Shown in pieces: positions 36,044 to 44,539 of a stretch of 64,000 nt of DNA (its first letter is position 1; the number at the start of each line of letters is the position of its first letter). Where the stretch lies: positions 19,156 through 83,155 of the forward strand of contig JAPPDX010000093.1 in NCBI GenBank assembly GCA_028824415.1. The letters run 5' to 3'. The notes beneath the pieces are model-generated. The model ran no database searches. It worked only from the letters and a program-made list of their open reading frames with translations, and was not told the DNA's origin. Both the position numbers and the translations under genes were made by a program. Source of the DNA: a bacterium. GTDB taxonomy: Bacteria; Actinomycetota; Acidimicrobiia; Acidimicrobiales; CATQHL01.

Positions 36044-36357
36044 GGGATGTCCGCCCCGGTGCGGCGACAGATGCGCACCTTGTCACCGTCGGGCGTGATC
36101 CGGTAGCCCACGCGGGTGGGCCTGCCGTCCTCGGGGCTGATGACCGCCACCCGGGAGATGGGAATCGGCATGTCCTTGTCGATGATCCCCCCCTGCATGA
36201 CGCCGGCCTGGTTGGGCTTGCGGTGCTTGCGGACCACGTTGACGCCGTCCACGAGCAGGGTGCCCTTGGTCGGGAAGACGGCCGAGACGACCCCCTCCTT
36301 GCCCCGATCCTTGCCCGAGAGCACGACGACGCGGTCGCCCTTGCGGATCTTGGCCAT
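36040..36357 (-). CDS. rplX: Ribosomal protein uL24
   Basis: 105 aa with a KOW motif ([26 protein letters not shown]). ATG 36357 is preferred over the track's GTG 36360 because GGAGGT lies at correct spacing for the ATG. It overlaps the rplN stop as TGATG. Confidence 0.96.
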   Translation of the reverse strand: MAKIRKGDRVVVLSGKDRGKEGVVSAVFPTKGTLLVDGVNVVRKHRKPNQAGVMQGGIIDKDMPIPISRVAVISPEDGRPTRVGYRITPDGDKVRICRRTGADIP

Positions 36358-36725
36358 CACAGCACCTCCGGAGCCAGCGACACGATCCGCATGAATCGCT
36401 TCTCGCGGAGTTCCCGGCCCACGGGACCGAAGATGCGGGTCCCCCGGGGCTGGTTGTTCTCGTCGAGCACGACCGCTGCGTTCTCGTCGAATCGGATATA
36501 GCTGCCGTCAGGGCGACGCTTCTCCTTGCGCGTGCGTACCACGACGCACCGCACCACGTCACCCTTCCGCACCTTGGCACCGGGAATGGCGTCCTTGACC
36601 GTCGCCACGAACACGTCGCCGATCGAGGCGTAGCGGCGCCGGGAGCCACCGAGCACCTTGATGCAGAGAACCTCGCGGGCGCCGGAGTTGTCCGCCACCC
36701 TGAGGCGCGTCTCCTGCTGGATCAC
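36357..36725 (-). CDS. rplN: Ribosomal protein uL14
   Basis: 122 aa from GTG 36725 ([28 protein letters not shown]); the signature [28 protein letters not shown] is intact. Confidence 0.97.
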   Translation of the reverse strand: MIQQETRLRVADNSGAREVLCIKVLGGSRRRYASIGDVFVATVKDAIPGAKVRKGDVVRCVVVRTRKEKRRPDGSYIRFDENAAVVLDENNQPRGTRIFGPVGRELREKRFMRIVSLAPEVL

Positions 36726-36737
36726 CCCTGCCCCCTC

Positions 36738-37061
36738 TCAGCGCGCCCGCTCGAGGATCTGTACGAGCCGCCAACGCTTCTGCTTGGACAGCGGGCGGGT
36801 CTCGGCGATCCGGACACGGTCCCCGACGCGCAGGTCGTTCTCCTGGTCGTGGACGTACAGACGCTTGTGGCGCCGAACCGTCTTGTTGTAGCGCCGATGA
36901 CGGACCTGCTCGGTGACGACCACGACTGCGGTTCTGTCCATGGACGCCGACGCCACGACCCCCTCACGGGTCTTGCGACGGTTGCGCTCCACGGACGCGG
37001 AGGTCTCAGCGGCGCGCGACGGCTCCGGCGCGTGGTCTGTCGACGGTGCTTGCTCAGCCAT
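36738..37061 (-). CDS. rpsQ: Ribosomal protein uS17 with N-terminal extension
   Basis: 107 aa, about 25 longer than usual. The first ~28 residues (MAEQAPSTDHAPEPSRAAETS...) are a low-complexity extension. The S17 fold begins at RKTREGVVASASMDRTAVVVV. It overlaps rpmC by 8 bases. Confidence 0.95.
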   Translation of the reverse strand: MAEQAPSTDHAPEPSRAAETSASVERNRRKTREGVVASASMDRTAVVVVTEQVRHRRYNKTVRRHKRLYVHDQENDLRVGDRVRIAETRPLSKQKRWRLVQILERAR

Positions 37062-37362
37062 CGCGGCGGCGCCTCCTCTTGAACACCCGTGCGCCCTCCT
37101 CGGAGGAGTCCTCGGCGGCGCCGGGTTCGGTGGCCTCGACGGCCTGGTGAGCCATGGCCTCTTCGGCGGCGTCGATCTCCCGGGCGCGGAGCTCGGTCAT
37201 GATGCGCGCAACCTGCCGGCGGGAGTGCGCCAGCAGGTTCATGTTGTCGAGCTGCCCCGTCACGAACTGGAAGCGCAGGTTCGTGGACTCGTCCTTCGCC
37301 TCGTCCAACATGCCCAGCAATTCGACGTCGCTCAGTCCGTTCAACGACTTGGATCGGGCCAT
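37054..37362 (-). CDS. rpmC: Ribosomal protein uL29 with acidic/basic C-terminal tail
   Basis: 102 aa versus about 65-80 usually. The L29 helices (LNGLSDVELLGMLDEAKDESTNLRFQFVTGQLDN ... ARIMTELRARE) are followed by an acidic tail (EATEPGAAEDSSEEG) and a terminal RRRRRDG. The tail overlaps the start of rpsQ. Confidence 0.95.
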   Translation of the reverse strand: MARSKSLNGLSDVELLGMLDEAKDESTNLRFQFVTGQLDNMNLLAHSRRQVARIMTELRAREIDAAEEAMAHQAVEATEPGAAEDSSEEGARVFKRRRRRDG

Positions 37363-37364
37363 GA

Positions 37365-37781
37365 CTACACCGCCTGGTGGCGGGTCACGAAGCGGGCCCG
37401 CACGGGGAGCTTCTGGATGGCGCGCTCGATCGCCTCACGCGCCACGACGGGGTCGGAGTAGGAGAGCTCGAACAACACACGGCCGGGGCGCACCACCGCA
37501 ACCCAGCGTTCGGGGTTTCCCTTTCCGGAACCCATCCGGGTCTCCGCCGGCTTCTGCGTGACCGGCTTGTCGGGGAAGACGTTGATCCACACCTTGCCGC
37601 CGCGGCGGACGTGGCGGGTCATGGCCACACGGGCGGCCTCGATCTGGGGCGCCGTGATCCAGCCCGGCTCGAGAGCCTGGATCCCGTAGTCGCCGAAACT
37701 GACCGTGGTCCCGCCCTTGGCGACACCCTTGGTACGGCCGCGATGGTGCTTGCGGTGTTTGACCTTCTTTGGCATCAACAT
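37365..37781 (-). CDS. rplP: Ribosomal protein uL16
   Basis: 138 aa; [54 protein letters not shown]. It organises the A-site region of the 50S subunit. It starts 2 bases after the rpsC stop. Confidence 0.97.
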   Translation of the reverse strand: MLMPKKVKHRKHHRGRTKGVAKGGTTVSFGDYGIQALEPGWITAPQIEAARVAMTRHVRRGGKVWINVFPDKPVTQKPAETRMGSGKGNPERWVAVVRPGRVLFELSYSDPVVAREAIERAIQKLPVRARFVTRHQAV

Positions 37782-37783
37782 GA

Positions 37784-38713
37784 TCAGTCGGCATCCCCCG
37801 GTCGGAAGTGGGGCGTCTCGTGCTGCTCGCGGGAGGCGCGCTCGATCTCCTCCTCCTGCTCGAGGAGGCGCTCGAACTCGGCGTCGGCCTCGGCCACGAG
37901 CGGGCGCAGCTCCTCCAACTCGGTCGGGAACTCCTGCTCCTCGGTGCTGGTGGTCGGCGTCGAGGTGGTCCCTCGCCGGCGTGCGGCCGAGGACACCACC
38001 TTGCGCGAGCGGGCGGGGCCGGCGGTCTCGCCGACCGCCATGGCCGCCTCGCGGTTGATCCGCTCGTCGGTGTCGAGACGGTACGGGAGGATGTCACCCT
38101 TGTAGGTCCACACCTTCACGCCGATGCGGCCGTAGGTGGTGTGCGCCTCCCGGAATCCGTAGTCGATGTCTGCGCGCAGCGTGTGCAGAGGCACGCGGCC
38201 CTCGCGGTACCACTCGGTGCGTGCCATCTCCGAGCCGCCGAGCCGGCCGGAGCACTGCACCCGGATGCCCTGGGCGCCCGCCTTCTGGGCGTTCTGGACG
38301 GCGCGCTTCATGGCCCGGCGGAAGGCCACGCGGCCCGTCAACTGGTCCGCAATGCCCTGGGCGATGAGCGCGGCATCCAGCTCGGGCTGCTTGATCTCCT
38401 GCACATTGAGCTGTACCCGCTTGTTGCCGGTGATCTTGGCGAGGCCCGCCCGCAGGCGATCGGCCTCCGAGCCCTTGCGCCCGATCACGATGCCCGGGCG
38501 GGCGGTGTGCACGTCGATGCGCAGCCGGTCCCTCGTGCGCTCCACCTCGATGCGGCTGATGGCGGCGTGGGGCAGCTCCCCCATGAGATAGTCGCGGATC
38601 TTCCAGTCCTCGATCACGAAGTCCTGGTACTCCTGTCGGGTGGCGAACCACCGGGACTTCCAGTCGGTCGTGATTCCGAGACGGAACCCGTACGGATTGA
38701 CCTTCTGACCCAT
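37784..38713 (-). CDS. rpsC: Ribosomal protein uS3 with acidic C-terminal tail
   Basis: 309 aa, roughly 80-90 longer than E. coli S3. KH domain [17 protein letters not shown] and the C-terminal domain ending [13 protein letters not shown] are normal. Beyond them is a tail with [20 protein letters not shown] and then a Glu-rich helix ([27 protein letters not shown]). One-base overlap with rplV. Confidence 0.96.
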   Translation of the reverse strand: MGQKVNPYGFRLGITTDWKSRWFATRQEYQDFVIEDWKIRDYLMGELPHAAISRIEVERTRDRLRIDVHTARPGIVIGRKGSEADRLRAGLAKITGNKRVQLNVQEIKQPELDAALIAQGIADQLTGRVAFRRAMKRAVQNAQKAGAQGIRVQCSGRLGGSEMARTEWYREGRVPLHTLRADIDYGFREAHTTYGRIGVKVWTYKGDILPYRLDTDERINREAAMAVGETAGPARSRKVVSSAARRRGTTSTPTTSTEEQEFPTELEELRPLVAEADAEFERLLEQEEEIERASREQHETPHFRPGDAD

Positions 38714-39309
38714 CAGATCTCCTTGTCGCCGTCGGCGGAATCCGGCGCGGCGTCCTCTTCGGAGGATTCCTCCGAGATGGCGTCCTGCTCTTCGGCGGCC
38801 TCCTCGGCGGCAACCACCTCGTCCTCGTCGCCCGCTTCCCCCTCGGCCACCTCGTCGAGTTCGGCGGCGCGGCTGGCCTCCACGCGACGGCGCCGAACCT
38901 CCGCTGCGGCGCTGCCGGCCCGGCCGCGCTCGGCGCGGGCCTCACGCTCCTCAAGCGAGTAGCGCGCCAGCACGATCGTGATGTGGCAGGTCCGCTTCAT
39001 GATCGGGGTGGCACGACCCCGCGCCCGCGGCCGCCAGCGCTTCAGGGTCGGCCCCTCGTCGGCATAGCAGACCGCCACGTAGAGCTCCTCGGCGGGCAGG
39101 TTCGAGTTGTGCTCCGCGTTGGCGACGGCCGAGTCCAGGCAGCGGGCGACGGTGCGGGCGATCCGCCGCTCGGAGAACTGCAGGATCTCATCGGCGCGCT
39201 CGCAGGACTCACCCCTGATCAGATCGAGGACGGCACGCGCTTTGGAGGCCGAACTGCGCACGTAGCGCGCAGACGCGCGCGCCGCCGGAGTCGCCACGTC
39301 GACCGCCAT
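38713..39309 (-). CDS. rplV: Ribosomal protein uL22 with acidic C-terminal tail
   Basis: 198 aa; the L22 fold ([20 protein letters not shown] ... [30 protein letters not shown]) fills about 115 residues. It is followed by a basic stretch and about 50 strongly acidic residues ([18 protein letters not shown]). The tail lies on the solvent side of the tunnel protein and is presumably disordered. Confidence 0.96.
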   Translation of the reverse strand: MAVDVATPAARASARYVRSSASKARAVLDLIRGESCERADEILQFSERRIARTVARCLDSAVANAEHNSNLPAEELYVAVCYADEGPTLKRWRPRARGRATPIMKRTCHITIVLARYSLEEREARAERGRAGSAAAEVRRRRVEASRAAELDEVAEGEAGDEDEVVAAEEAAEEQDAISEESSEEDAAPDSADGDKEI

Positions 39310-39587
39310 CAGCGCCTGGCTCCTCGCTCCTGGCCGGCGTGGAACCGGAACGTGCGCGTGGGGGCGAACTCGCCGAGCTTGTGGCCGACCATGGACTCGG
39401 TGATGTACACGGGCACGTGCTTGCGGCCGTCGTGCACCGCGATCGTGTGGCCGACCATGTCGGGGATGATCGTGGACCGGCGCGACCAGGTGCGGATGAC
39501 CCGCCGCTCGCCGGAGTCGTTCAACTCGTCCACCTTGGCGAGGAGATGATGATCGACGAACGGGCCCTTCTTCAGGCTTCTGGGCAT
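39309..39587 (-). CDS. rpsS: Ribosomal protein uS19
   Basis: 92 aa. [53 protein letters not shown]. Standard length; one-base overlap with rplV. Confidence 0.97.
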   Translation of the reverse strand: MPRSLKKGPFVDHHLLAKVDELNDSGERRVIRTWSRRSTIIPDMVGHTIAVHDGRKHVPVYITESMVGHKLGEFAPTRTFRFHAGQERGARR

Positions 39588-39597
39588 CGTGAGCCTC

Positions 39598-40434
39598 CTA
39601 CCGCCGCCGCCCGCGGGTGCGCCTGCGGCGCACGATCATCTGCGACGACTGCTTCTTGGGGTTGCGCGTGCGCCCCTCCGGCTTCCCCCAGGGCGAGACA
39701 GGATGGCGCCCGCCGGAACTCTTCCCCTCGCCACCTCCGAGCGGGTGGTCCACCGGGTTCATTGCCACGCCGCGAGTCTGGGGACGCACGCCCTTGTGGC
39801 GGTTGCGCCCGGCCTTACCGATCTGCACCAACTCGTGCTCGGCGTTGCCGACGGCGCCGACGGTGGCGCGGCAGTCGATGGGGACCCGGCGCATCTCGGT
39901 GCTGGGCAGGCGCAGAGTGGCGAGGTTGCCCTCCTTGGCCACGAGCTGGAGGCGGGTGCCCGCCGCCCGGCCCATGCGCCCGCCGGCACCCGGCTTGAGT
40001 TCCACGTTGTGCACCACGGTGCCCACCGGGATGTACCGCAACGGCAGAGCGTTGCCCGGGCGGATCTCGACGCCGGTTCCCGACTCCAGCACATCCCCGA
40101 CCGCTATGCCGTCGGGCGCCAGGATGTAGGTCTTCGCCCCGTCGTAGTAGTGCAGCAGCGCGATGCGGCAGGTCCGGTTGGGGTCGTACTCGATGGTCGC
40201 AACCTTCGCCGGGACGCCGTCCTTGTTCCGGTGGAAGTCGATGATCCGGTAGCGGCGCTTGTGGCCGCCACCGCGATGCCGCGCCGTCTTGCGGCCGGCG
40301 TTGTTGCGGCCGCCCGTGGAGGGGCGGGGGGCGAGCAGGGACTTCTCCGGCGTGCTGCGGGTGATCTCGGAGAAGTCGTGCGCCGTCTGGAAGCGGCGGC
40401 CCGGGCTGGTTGGCTTGCGGCGCCGGATGCTCAT
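39598..40434 (-). CDS. rplB: Ribosomal protein uL2
   Basis: 278 aa, required for subunit joining and peptidyl transferase architecture. [33 protein letters not shown] and [30 protein letters not shown] carry the conserved His region. Confidence 0.97.
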   Translation of the reverse strand: MSIRRRKPTSPGRRFQTAHDFSEITRSTPEKSLLAPRPSTGGRNNAGRKTARHRGGGHKRRYRIIDFHRNKDGVPAKVATIEYDPNRTCRIALLHYYDGAKTYILAPDGIAVGDVLESGTGVEIRPGNALPLRYIPVGTVVHNVELKPGAGGRMGRAAGTRLQLVAKEGNLATLRLPSTEMRRVPIDCRATVGAVGNAEHELVQIGKAGRNRHKGVRPQTRGVAMNPVDHPLGGGEGKSSGGRHPVSPWGKPEGRTRNPKKQSSQMIVRRRRTRGRRR

Positions 40435-40437
40435 GAC

Positions 40438-40728
40438 CTACACCTCGAAGAGTTCGATCGAGTCGCCCTCGGCGAGGGTGACCATCGCCCGCTTCGTGTC
40501 GGGTCGGCGCCCGTACGTGAGCCGGCGTCGGTTGCGAATGCGCTTGCCCTTGCGCCGCAGCGTGTTCACGTTCAACACCTGCACCTCGAATATCTCCTCG
40601 ACGGCCTTGGCGATCTCGGGCTTGCTGCTCGACGGATGGACCTTGAAGGTGTAGACGTTCTGCTCCAGCAGCGAGAAGGCCTTCTCGCTGATCACCGGCT
40701 CGAGGATCACGTCGCGTGCATCCTTCAC
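40438..40728 (-). CDS. rplW: Ribosomal protein uL23
   Basis: 96 aa at the tunnel exit where trigger factor and SRP dock. DVILEPVISEKAFSLLEQNVYTFKVHP and NVNTLRRKGKRIRNRRRLTYGRRPDTKRAMVTL are typical. ATGA overlap with rplD. Confidence 0.97.
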   Translation of the reverse strand: MKDARDVILEPVISEKAFSLLEQNVYTFKVHPSSSKPEIAKAVEEIFEVQVLNVNTLRRKGKRIRNRRRLTYGRRPDTKRAMVTLAEGDSIELFEV

Positions 40729-41342
40729 GGCTGGTTCACCTCCGCCAGGGCCGCACTGGTGAAGACGACCACGTCGCTGACCAGTACGTCGTAGGTGTTC
40801 AACTGGTCCACCGGCAGGGTGTGCACGCGGGGCAGGTTGCGGAAGCTCTTGAGCGCGGTGACGTCGTCACGCTCCAGTACCGCCAGAACTCGCCCGCCGG
40901 CACCGAGCGCCTCCAGCTTCCGGACGGCGGACTTCGTCGACGGAGCGTCGAAGCCCCAGTCGTCAACGACGATGATCTTCCCCTCCGCGGCGCGGTCCGA
41001 CAGCGCCGAGCGCAGGGCCAGGCGCTTCATCTTCTTGGGCGTGGCCTGCGCGTAGCTGCGGGGCTGGGGGCCATGGGCGATGCCTCCGCCTCGCCACAGC
41101 GGCGAGCGGATGGAGCCGTGCCGGGCCCGGCCGGTGCCCTTCTGCCGCCACGGCTTGCCGCCGCCGCCGCGCACCTCCGAGCGGGTCTTGGTCTTGTGCG
41201 TGCCGCTGCGGCGAGCCGCCAGTTGCGCCGTCACGACCTGGTGCATGACCGCCACATTGGGTTCGATGCCGAAGACGTCGGAGGTGAGTTCGACCTTGCC
41301 GCGCTCGGAGCCGCTGACATCTCGGACGGGGACGGAGACCAT
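40725..41342 (-). CDS. rplD: Ribosomal protein uL4
   Basis: 205 aa. The tunnel loop TKTRSEVRGGGGKPWRQKGTGRARHGSIRSPLWRGGG is intact. In many bacteria L4 is the autoregulator of this operon. It starts 6 bases after rplC. Confidence 0.97.
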   Translation of the reverse strand: MVSVPVRDVSGSERGKVELTSDVFGIEPNVAVMHQVVTAQLAARRSGTHKTKTRSEVRGGGGKPWRQKGTGRARHGSIRSPLWRGGGIAHGPQPRSYAQATPKKMKRLALRSALSDRAAEGKIIVVDDWGFDAPSTKSAVRKLEALGAGGRVLAVLERDDVTALKSFRNLPRVHTLPVDQLNTYDVLVSDVVVFTSAALAEVNQP

Positions 41343-41348
41343 GATCGG

Positions 41349-41987
41349 CTAGGCCTGCTTGATGGCGTTGCGGATGACGACCTGGCCGCCCCGGGGGCCG
41401 GGCACCGAGCCCCTGACCAGCAGCAGGTTGCGTTCGGCGTCGGCCTTGACCACCCGGAGGTTCAGGGTGGTCGTCCTGCGGGCACCGTGGTGGCCGGGCA
41501 TCTTGCGGCCCTTGAAGATGCGCGACGGGGTGGCGCACTGGCCCACCGCACCCGGCGCCCGGTGAATCTTGTGGGCGCCGTGGCTGGCCTTCTGGCCGCT
41601 GAAGCCGTGACGCTTCATCACGCCGGTGAACCCCTTGCCCTTGCTGACGGCGGTCACGTCCACCAGTTCGCCGTCGGCGAGGATGTCCACGTTGATCTCC
41701 TGGCCCACGGCATAGTCGCTCACATCGTCGAGGCGGAGCTCCACCAGGCTGCGCCCCGGCTCGCTGCCGTGGCGTTCGAAGTGCCCGCGCTCGGGATTGT
41801 TCAGTTTGGCCGCGTCGGTGTAGCCCCACGTGACCTGCAGCGCCGAGTACCCGTCGACCTCGGGAGTCTTCAGCTGCACGACCCGGCACGGCTCGACGCG
41901 CAGGACCGTCACCGGGACGACGCGGTCGCTGTCGTCCCAGACCTGGGTCATGCCCACCTTCTCGCCGATGATCGCCTTCGTCGCCAT
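41349..41987 (-). CDS. rplC: Ribosomal protein uL3
   Basis: 212 aa from ATG 41987 (MATKAIIGEKVGMTQVWDDSDRVVPVTVL). The signature FSGQKASHGAHKIHRAPGAVGQCATPSRIFKGRKMPGHHG is complete. It is the first gene of the ribosomal cluster here; S10 does not precede it. Confidence 0.97.
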   Translation of the reverse strand: MATKAIIGEKVGMTQVWDDSDRVVPVTVLRVEPCRVVQLKTPEVDGYSALQVTWGYTDAAKLNNPERGHFERHGSEPGRSLVELRLDDVSDYAVGQEINVDILADGELVDVTAVSKGKGFTGVMKRHGFSGQKASHGAHKIHRAPGAVGQCATPSRIFKGRKMPGHHGARRTTTLNLRVVKADAERNLLLVRGSVPGPRGGQVVIRNAIKQA

Positions 41988-42017
41988 GTCTGGGTGCTGT
42001 CGCTCCGTGGCTTCGTG

Positions 42018-42073
42018 TCGGGGCGCTCGTCGCCCTGACGCGAACGCTCCGCACGGGCCAACCCGGCGGAGCG
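42018..42073 (-). promoter_or_regulatory. Two hairpins in the leader of the ribosomal operon
   Basis: Read on the minus strand, the leader just before rplC can fold two stems. The first (42045-42073) is an 8-bp stem CGCTCCGC/GCGGAGCG, one bulged base, a further CGGG/CCCG and a CCAA/TTGG loop. The second (42018-42039) is a 5-bp GGGCG/CGCCC stem with a GTC/GAC extension across one mismatch. Their position suits autoregulation by a ribosomal protein, but no known motif is matched. Confidence 0.5.
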
Positions 42074-42177
42074 ATTCTCGGTTTGCTGCGTGGTTCCCGC
42101 CGCCTGCGCCGAGGGCGCGTCGCAGGCCTTCGCAGACGTCGATTGGATCCCGAAGATCGTTCTCCGGGAAGCGATGC

Positions 42178-42183
42178 ACTATA
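42178..42183 (-). promoter_or_regulatory. Candidate -10 box for the ribosomal protein operon
   Basis: TATAGT on the minus strand, giving a leader of about 185 nt before rplC. No clear -35 hexamer is visible. The region 41988-42283 contains no gene; S10 was looked for and not found. Confidence 0.4.
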
Positions 42184-42283
42184 CCGGCGACGAGCCCCGA
42201 TCCCACGCCCGCGCGGGAGCGGGACGGTCTGTGCGGTCAGGCCACCCGCTGAGGAATTGCGTCCCGGTGGCGGCCCGCGCCGC

Positions 42284-43354
42284 TCAGGTGAACGGGATGG
42301 GTGTCTGGACCCACCACGGGCGGTCGCTGGTGTGGATCTCCGTGACCCACTTCACCCACCACAGCCCGCGCCGCCCGGGGGCCACGAGGCGCGCCGGGAA
42401 ACCGTGGCCACGCGACAGGGGCGTGCCGCCGACGGTGTGAGCCAAGATCATGTGGCCTGCGTCGCTGAGCGGGAAGCGCCGCGCGTAGCCGGTGGCCGAA
42501 CGCACCTCGAGGCTGCGCCCGGAGATGTCCGGGCCCAGCAGCTCGGTCAGCGGCACGCCCTTCCACGTCTGGGTGCTGTACCAGCCGCTGGTGCAGTCCA
42601 GCGTGGCCTCCACGGTGCGGCCGTGGCCGATCAGTTCCTGGTAGCCGACGTCCCGGTTGACCGAGCCCCGCAGGCGCAAGACCCAGTCCTCCGGGTCGAT
42701 TGTCGGGGGCGAGTCGTCGAGCCACTGCACCACCGGCATCCGGCGCGGCTCACCGGATCCGACCTCGTGAGAGCCCGTGAAGCGCCGCTCAGCGGCGAAG
42801 AACTGCTCGAAGCCGGTTCGGGCCAGCAGCGCGACGCCCGCCACGGCGAGCGCCTGCAGCGCCGTGCGGCGCGACAGGTCCACCGGGCGGATCCGTTGCG
42901 GCCGGCCCACCACGTGCCACACCGCCAGTGGCACCGCTGCGAAGGCGAAGATGAGGTGCAGACCCATGGCCGACCACACGCCGATCGCCTGCCAGAAACC
43001 GAGCGCATGCACGATTCCGGTGGCGAAGGCCCCCGTGACGAAGACGCCCAGGGCCATCGAGGCGTACCTGCTGGGACGGCGCCGACGGAGGCCTCGGCGC
43101 ACGACGGGCACCTTCGGGCGCGCCAATACGAGCACGGTGAAACCCACGACACCGTGCATGATCACGATCCAGGCGGTCGAAGCGCCGCCGAGCAGGAACG
43201 CACTGGCCCCGGTCACCCACGCCAGCACCAGCATCACGAGCAGAGCCAGGTTGGTCTTCCGGCTACGGGTACCCGCCCGCTCGGGTGCGGGCAGCCTGGG
43301 GCGAGACCATCGGCGAACTGGCCGTTCAGCGGCGGGCCGGTCTACTGCGGGCAC
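42284..43354 (-). CDS. Membrane-bound molybdopterin-dependent oxidoreductase (sulfite-oxidase family)
   Basis: 356 aa. Four or so N-terminal transmembrane helices (about residues 33-160, with two cytochrome-b-like hydrophobic pairs and His residues) are joined to a sulfite oxidase/MsrP-type molybdopterin domain. The Mo-ligating Cys is in TLDCTSGWYSTQTWKGVPL. Substrate unknown. The single-chain fusion of membrane anchor and Moco domain is common in actinobacteria, whereas E. coli MsrP uses a separate MsrQ. The start is taken as GTG 43354; later starts are possible. Confidence 0.88.
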   Translation of the reverse strand: MPAVDRPAAERPVRRWSRPRLPAPERAGTRSRKTNLALLVMLVLAWVTGASAFLLGGASTAWIVIMHGVVGFTVLVLARPKVPVVRRGLRRRRPSRYASMALGVFVTGAFATGIVHALGFWQAIGVWSAMGLHLIFAFAAVPLAVWHVVGRPQRIRPVDLSRRTALQALAVAGVALLARTGFEQFFAAERRFTGSHEVGSGEPRRMPVVQWLDDSPPTIDPEDWVLRLRGSVNRDVGYQELIGHGRTVEATLDCTSGWYSTQTWKGVPLTELLGPDISGRSLEVRSATGYARRFPLSDAGHMILAHTVGGTPLSRGHGFPARLVAPGRRGLWWVKWVTEIHTSDRPWWVQTPIPFT

Positions 43355-43478
43355 TCACCATCGAGAATACCGACCGCCCCGAGGCTCGGGGCCGCGACGA
43401 GTGGGCGACCCCGGCGCCCAGCGCGTACCGTTGACGAACCCGAACCAGACCGAGCACCGAAGCACCCGAGGAGGCACC

Positions 43479-44444
43479 GTGCGCGCCATCCAGATCTCCG
43501 AGAACGGCGGTCCTGAGGTTCTGTCCCTCACCGAGATGCCCGAGCCCGCTCCCGCTGCCGGCCAGATCGTCGCCGACGTCGCCGCCGCCGGAGTCAACTT
43601 CGTGGACACCTATCAGCGAATCGGCCTGTACCCGATCGCAGTGCCGTACACCGCTGGACTGGAAGGGGCCGGGGTGGTGACCGCCGTCGGAGATGGTGTC
43701 ACCGACATCGCGGTCGGCGACCGGGTGGCGTGGTGCGGCGGGCAGGGCTCCTACGCAGAGTGTTGCGCGCTGGACGCCGCCGGTGTGGTGCCCGTGCCCG
43801 AAGGCATCTCACTCGACACCGCTGCGGCCGCCATGCTGCAGGGGCTCACCGCGCACTACCTGGTCGTCGACACATTCCCGCTGGAGCCGGGCCACCGCTG
43901 CCTGATCCATGCCGGGGCGGGTGGGACGGGACTGCTGCTGATCCAGATGGCCAAGCGTCTCGGCGCCGAGGTGTTCACCACCGTCGGCACCCCCGCCAAG
44001 GGTGAGCTTGCAGCCGGGGCGGGTGCCGACCACGTGATTCTGTACAACGACGTGGACTTCGCCGAGGCGATCGTCGACATCGCCGGACCGCGCCCGCTTG
44101 ACGTGGTTTACGACGGCGTCGGGGCGTCCGTCTTCGACGCCAGCCTGGGGCTGCTGCGGCGCCGCGGCACGATGGCCACTTTCGGCAACGCCTCGGGGCC
44201 GGTGCCGCCGGTCGCCCCGCTGCGGCTCTCCCAGGAGGGCTCGCTGTTCCTCACCCGTCCCACACTCTGGGACCACGTCGCCGAGCGCGCCGACCTGCTC
44301 GCCCGCTCCGGAGACCTGTTCGACTGGATCGGCGAGGGCATGGACGTCCGCATCGGTCTGGAGCTCCCCCTCGCCGAGGCCGCCGAGGCACACCGCCGCC
44401 TCGAGGGCCGCGCCACCACCGGAAAGATCCTGTTGCGCCCCTGA
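43479..44444 (+). CDS. NADPH:quinone oxidoreductase (zeta-crystallin type MDR)
   Basis: 321-aa medium-chain reductase without structural zinc. The GroES-like N-terminal domain (VNFVDTYQRIGLYPIAVPYTAGLEGAGVV) precedes the Rossmann motif HAGAGGTGLLLIQMAKRLGA. The C-terminal end LEGRATTGKILLRP is typical of quinone oxidoreductase Qor. The start is GTG 43479 with GAGGAGG upstream; the track ORF of 555 aa starts far too early. Confidence 0.94.
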   Translation: MRAIQISENGGPEVLSLTEMPEPAPAAGQIVADVAAAGVNFVDTYQRIGLYPIAVPYTAGLEGAGVVTAVGDGVTDIAVGDRVAWCGGQGSYAECCALDAAGVVPVPEGISLDTAAAAMLQGLTAHYLVVDTFPLEPGHRCLIHAGAGGTGLLLIQMAKRLGAEVFTTVGTPAKGELAAGAGADHVILYNDVDFAEAIVDIAGPRPLDVVYDGVGASVFDASLGLLRRRGTMATFGNASGPVPPVAPLRLSQEGSLFLTRPTLWDHVAERADLLARSGDLFDWIGEGMDVRIGLELPLAEAAEAHRRLEGRATTGKILLRP

Positions 44445-44525
44445 CCCCCACCGGCGGCCGGTTCCTCGAGGCCGCCTCTTTCGTCAGGAGATCGCGCCCC
44501 TGACCAGCCGGCCACGCCAGGGGCG

Positions 44526-44531
44526 TAGTCT
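44526..44531 (+). promoter_or_regulatory. Candidate -10 box, leaderless start of the secreted HNH gene
   Basis: TAGTCT, 8 nt, GTG 44540; no Shine-Dalgarno is present. A short inverted repeat (GCCCCTG ... CAGGGGC) overlaps the region just upstream. Confidence 0.35.
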
Positions 44532-44539
44532 CCGCCCCG

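Noticed and set aside
41988-42283. rpsJ (S10) in the leader region
   Set aside because: Both strands were read and no S10-like peptide is present.
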